Source of the DNA: Glandiceps talaboti
Taxonomy: Eukaryota > Hemichordata > Enteropneusta > Spengelidae
Assembly (NCBI RefSeq): GCF_964340395.1
Contig: NC_135564.1
Coordinates: forward strand, 17,293,431 to 17,331,930
DNA: 38,500 nucleotides
Direction of reading: 5' to 3'
Below, piece after piece: positions 37,837 through 38,500 of this stretch (positions are counted from its first letter, which is position 1; each line of letters starts with the position of its first letter). A program made the translations under genes and the position numbers. The notes beneath the pieces are model-generated. The model was given only the letters and a program-made list of their open reading frames with translations. It was not told the DNA's origin and did not search any database.

Positions 37837-38500
37837 CTGGAAAAAAGTTTAAAAGGATGCAGTCAGCCAGTCATTACTTCTGATGATTTCTAATCATCTT
37901 TATCATCATCAAACTCTCTTTCTTTAAAGCTGCACTAGCAACAACTGGAACGGTTTTTCAAAACTATTTGGTTAGATCTAACGATCAGATTTATTCATGA
38001 TATCATACATCCTGTACAGTATTGAATCATGTGTGGGTAAATGAACATATATTTGTGCAGCTGTACACATAATATGATTCATTTAAATCCAATCAAATTG
38101 ATTATAACTGGGTCTGCCCCTAACGATCAGTGCCACAACATGATCCTGATTTCAACCTGCCACAGTCCTACCTCTGGATACAAGTGGTCTCTATTCAACA
38201 TGTACAAAGTCTAAATTATTGCTAATTTTTAACATTTAAGTTTCAATTAGCATACTGTTGGTTTCATCACAGTCCCTCTATGATAGAGGAACTGTGGTTG
38301 CAAGATCGAAACAATTATACTCCAGTTACAGCTAATTGCATCTAAATATCATCCATATATATATATTTATATATAAAAATAATGTCAATATACGATAGTT
38401 TTGGGGTGTAAACACATACTAAACATTGCAAAGCGGGCCAAAGCTATCCATATTATGTAACAGGCCATCTATATTATTGGTACATCTAAAGTGTCTGCCA
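37837..38500. other. VPS13 intron, 5' of exon 1 of window
   Basis: 664 bp to the window end. No supported exon. TAC/GTAGGA-type splice sites at 38168 and TTTAG at about 38215 bound a 39 bp open stretch without VPS13 likeness. Confidence 0.5.

Noticed and set aside
38169-38210. Possible 39 bp micro-exon of VPS13 (TLYMLNRDHLYPE)
   Set aside because: GT/AG ends and an open frame fit, but no VPS13 likeness; the expected residues before AFVDHFQAAK do not match. Likely chance.
1-38500. Exact species assignment
   Set aside because: No diagnostic mitochondrial, rRNA or lineage-specific gene; repeats are only suggestive of an invertebrate.

Overview
The window is animal nuclear DNA: AT-rich, with long introns full of microsatellites, minisatellites, foldback elements and retroelement tails, and two recognisable protein genes. 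A single VPS13A/C-type gene and an intronless Toll-like receptor (TLR) of the vertebrate-like kind, together with the repeat types, fit an invertebrate, perhaps a marine deuterostome (echinoderm, hemichordate, amphioxus) or a lophotrochozoan. I cannot name the species from sequence alone.

Minus strand, whole window: 22 consecutive internal exons of one VPS13A/C-like lipid-transfer gene, read from 37836 down to 169. Every junction has GT/AG ends and all 21 splice phases agree, giving 3280 nt of coding sequence (about 1093 residues) with neither start nor stop. The window holds the middle of the protein: the repeated mid region with KE-rich loops, then the start of the SHR-BD/VAB (adaptor-binding) domain. 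Three introns are very long: 1982-8561, 10609-17624 and 23157-30145. Exons are numbered here in gene order within the window.

Plus strand, 24964-27906: a complete single-exon TLR of 980 residues (signal peptide, LRR ectodomain, one C-terminal cysteine cluster, transmembrane segment, TIR) lies nested and antisense in the 23157-30145 intron. Copies of one roughly 88 bp repeat occur on both sides of it.

Introns: the most striking object is a 54 bp x 15 minisatellite (20471-21310). Each unit is a copy of the 3' splice site and first 27 bases of the exon it abuts, so it looks like an amplified splice acceptor, and each unit also ends in a donor-like GTATGT. Two other arrays (9911-10437, 18597-18860) share one degenerate unit, carry repeated CTCF-core-like motifs and each stop at an exon's 5' splice site. 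At least eight foldback/MITE-like elements (two families with two copies each), a tRNA-derived SINE, a non-LTR reverse-transcriptase 3' fragment, a 310 bp C-only array and a 600 bp purine-rich tract were also seen.

The two genes have no evident functional link (membrane lipid transfer versus innate immune sensing). The link is positional: transcribing the TLR runs against VPS13 transcription.
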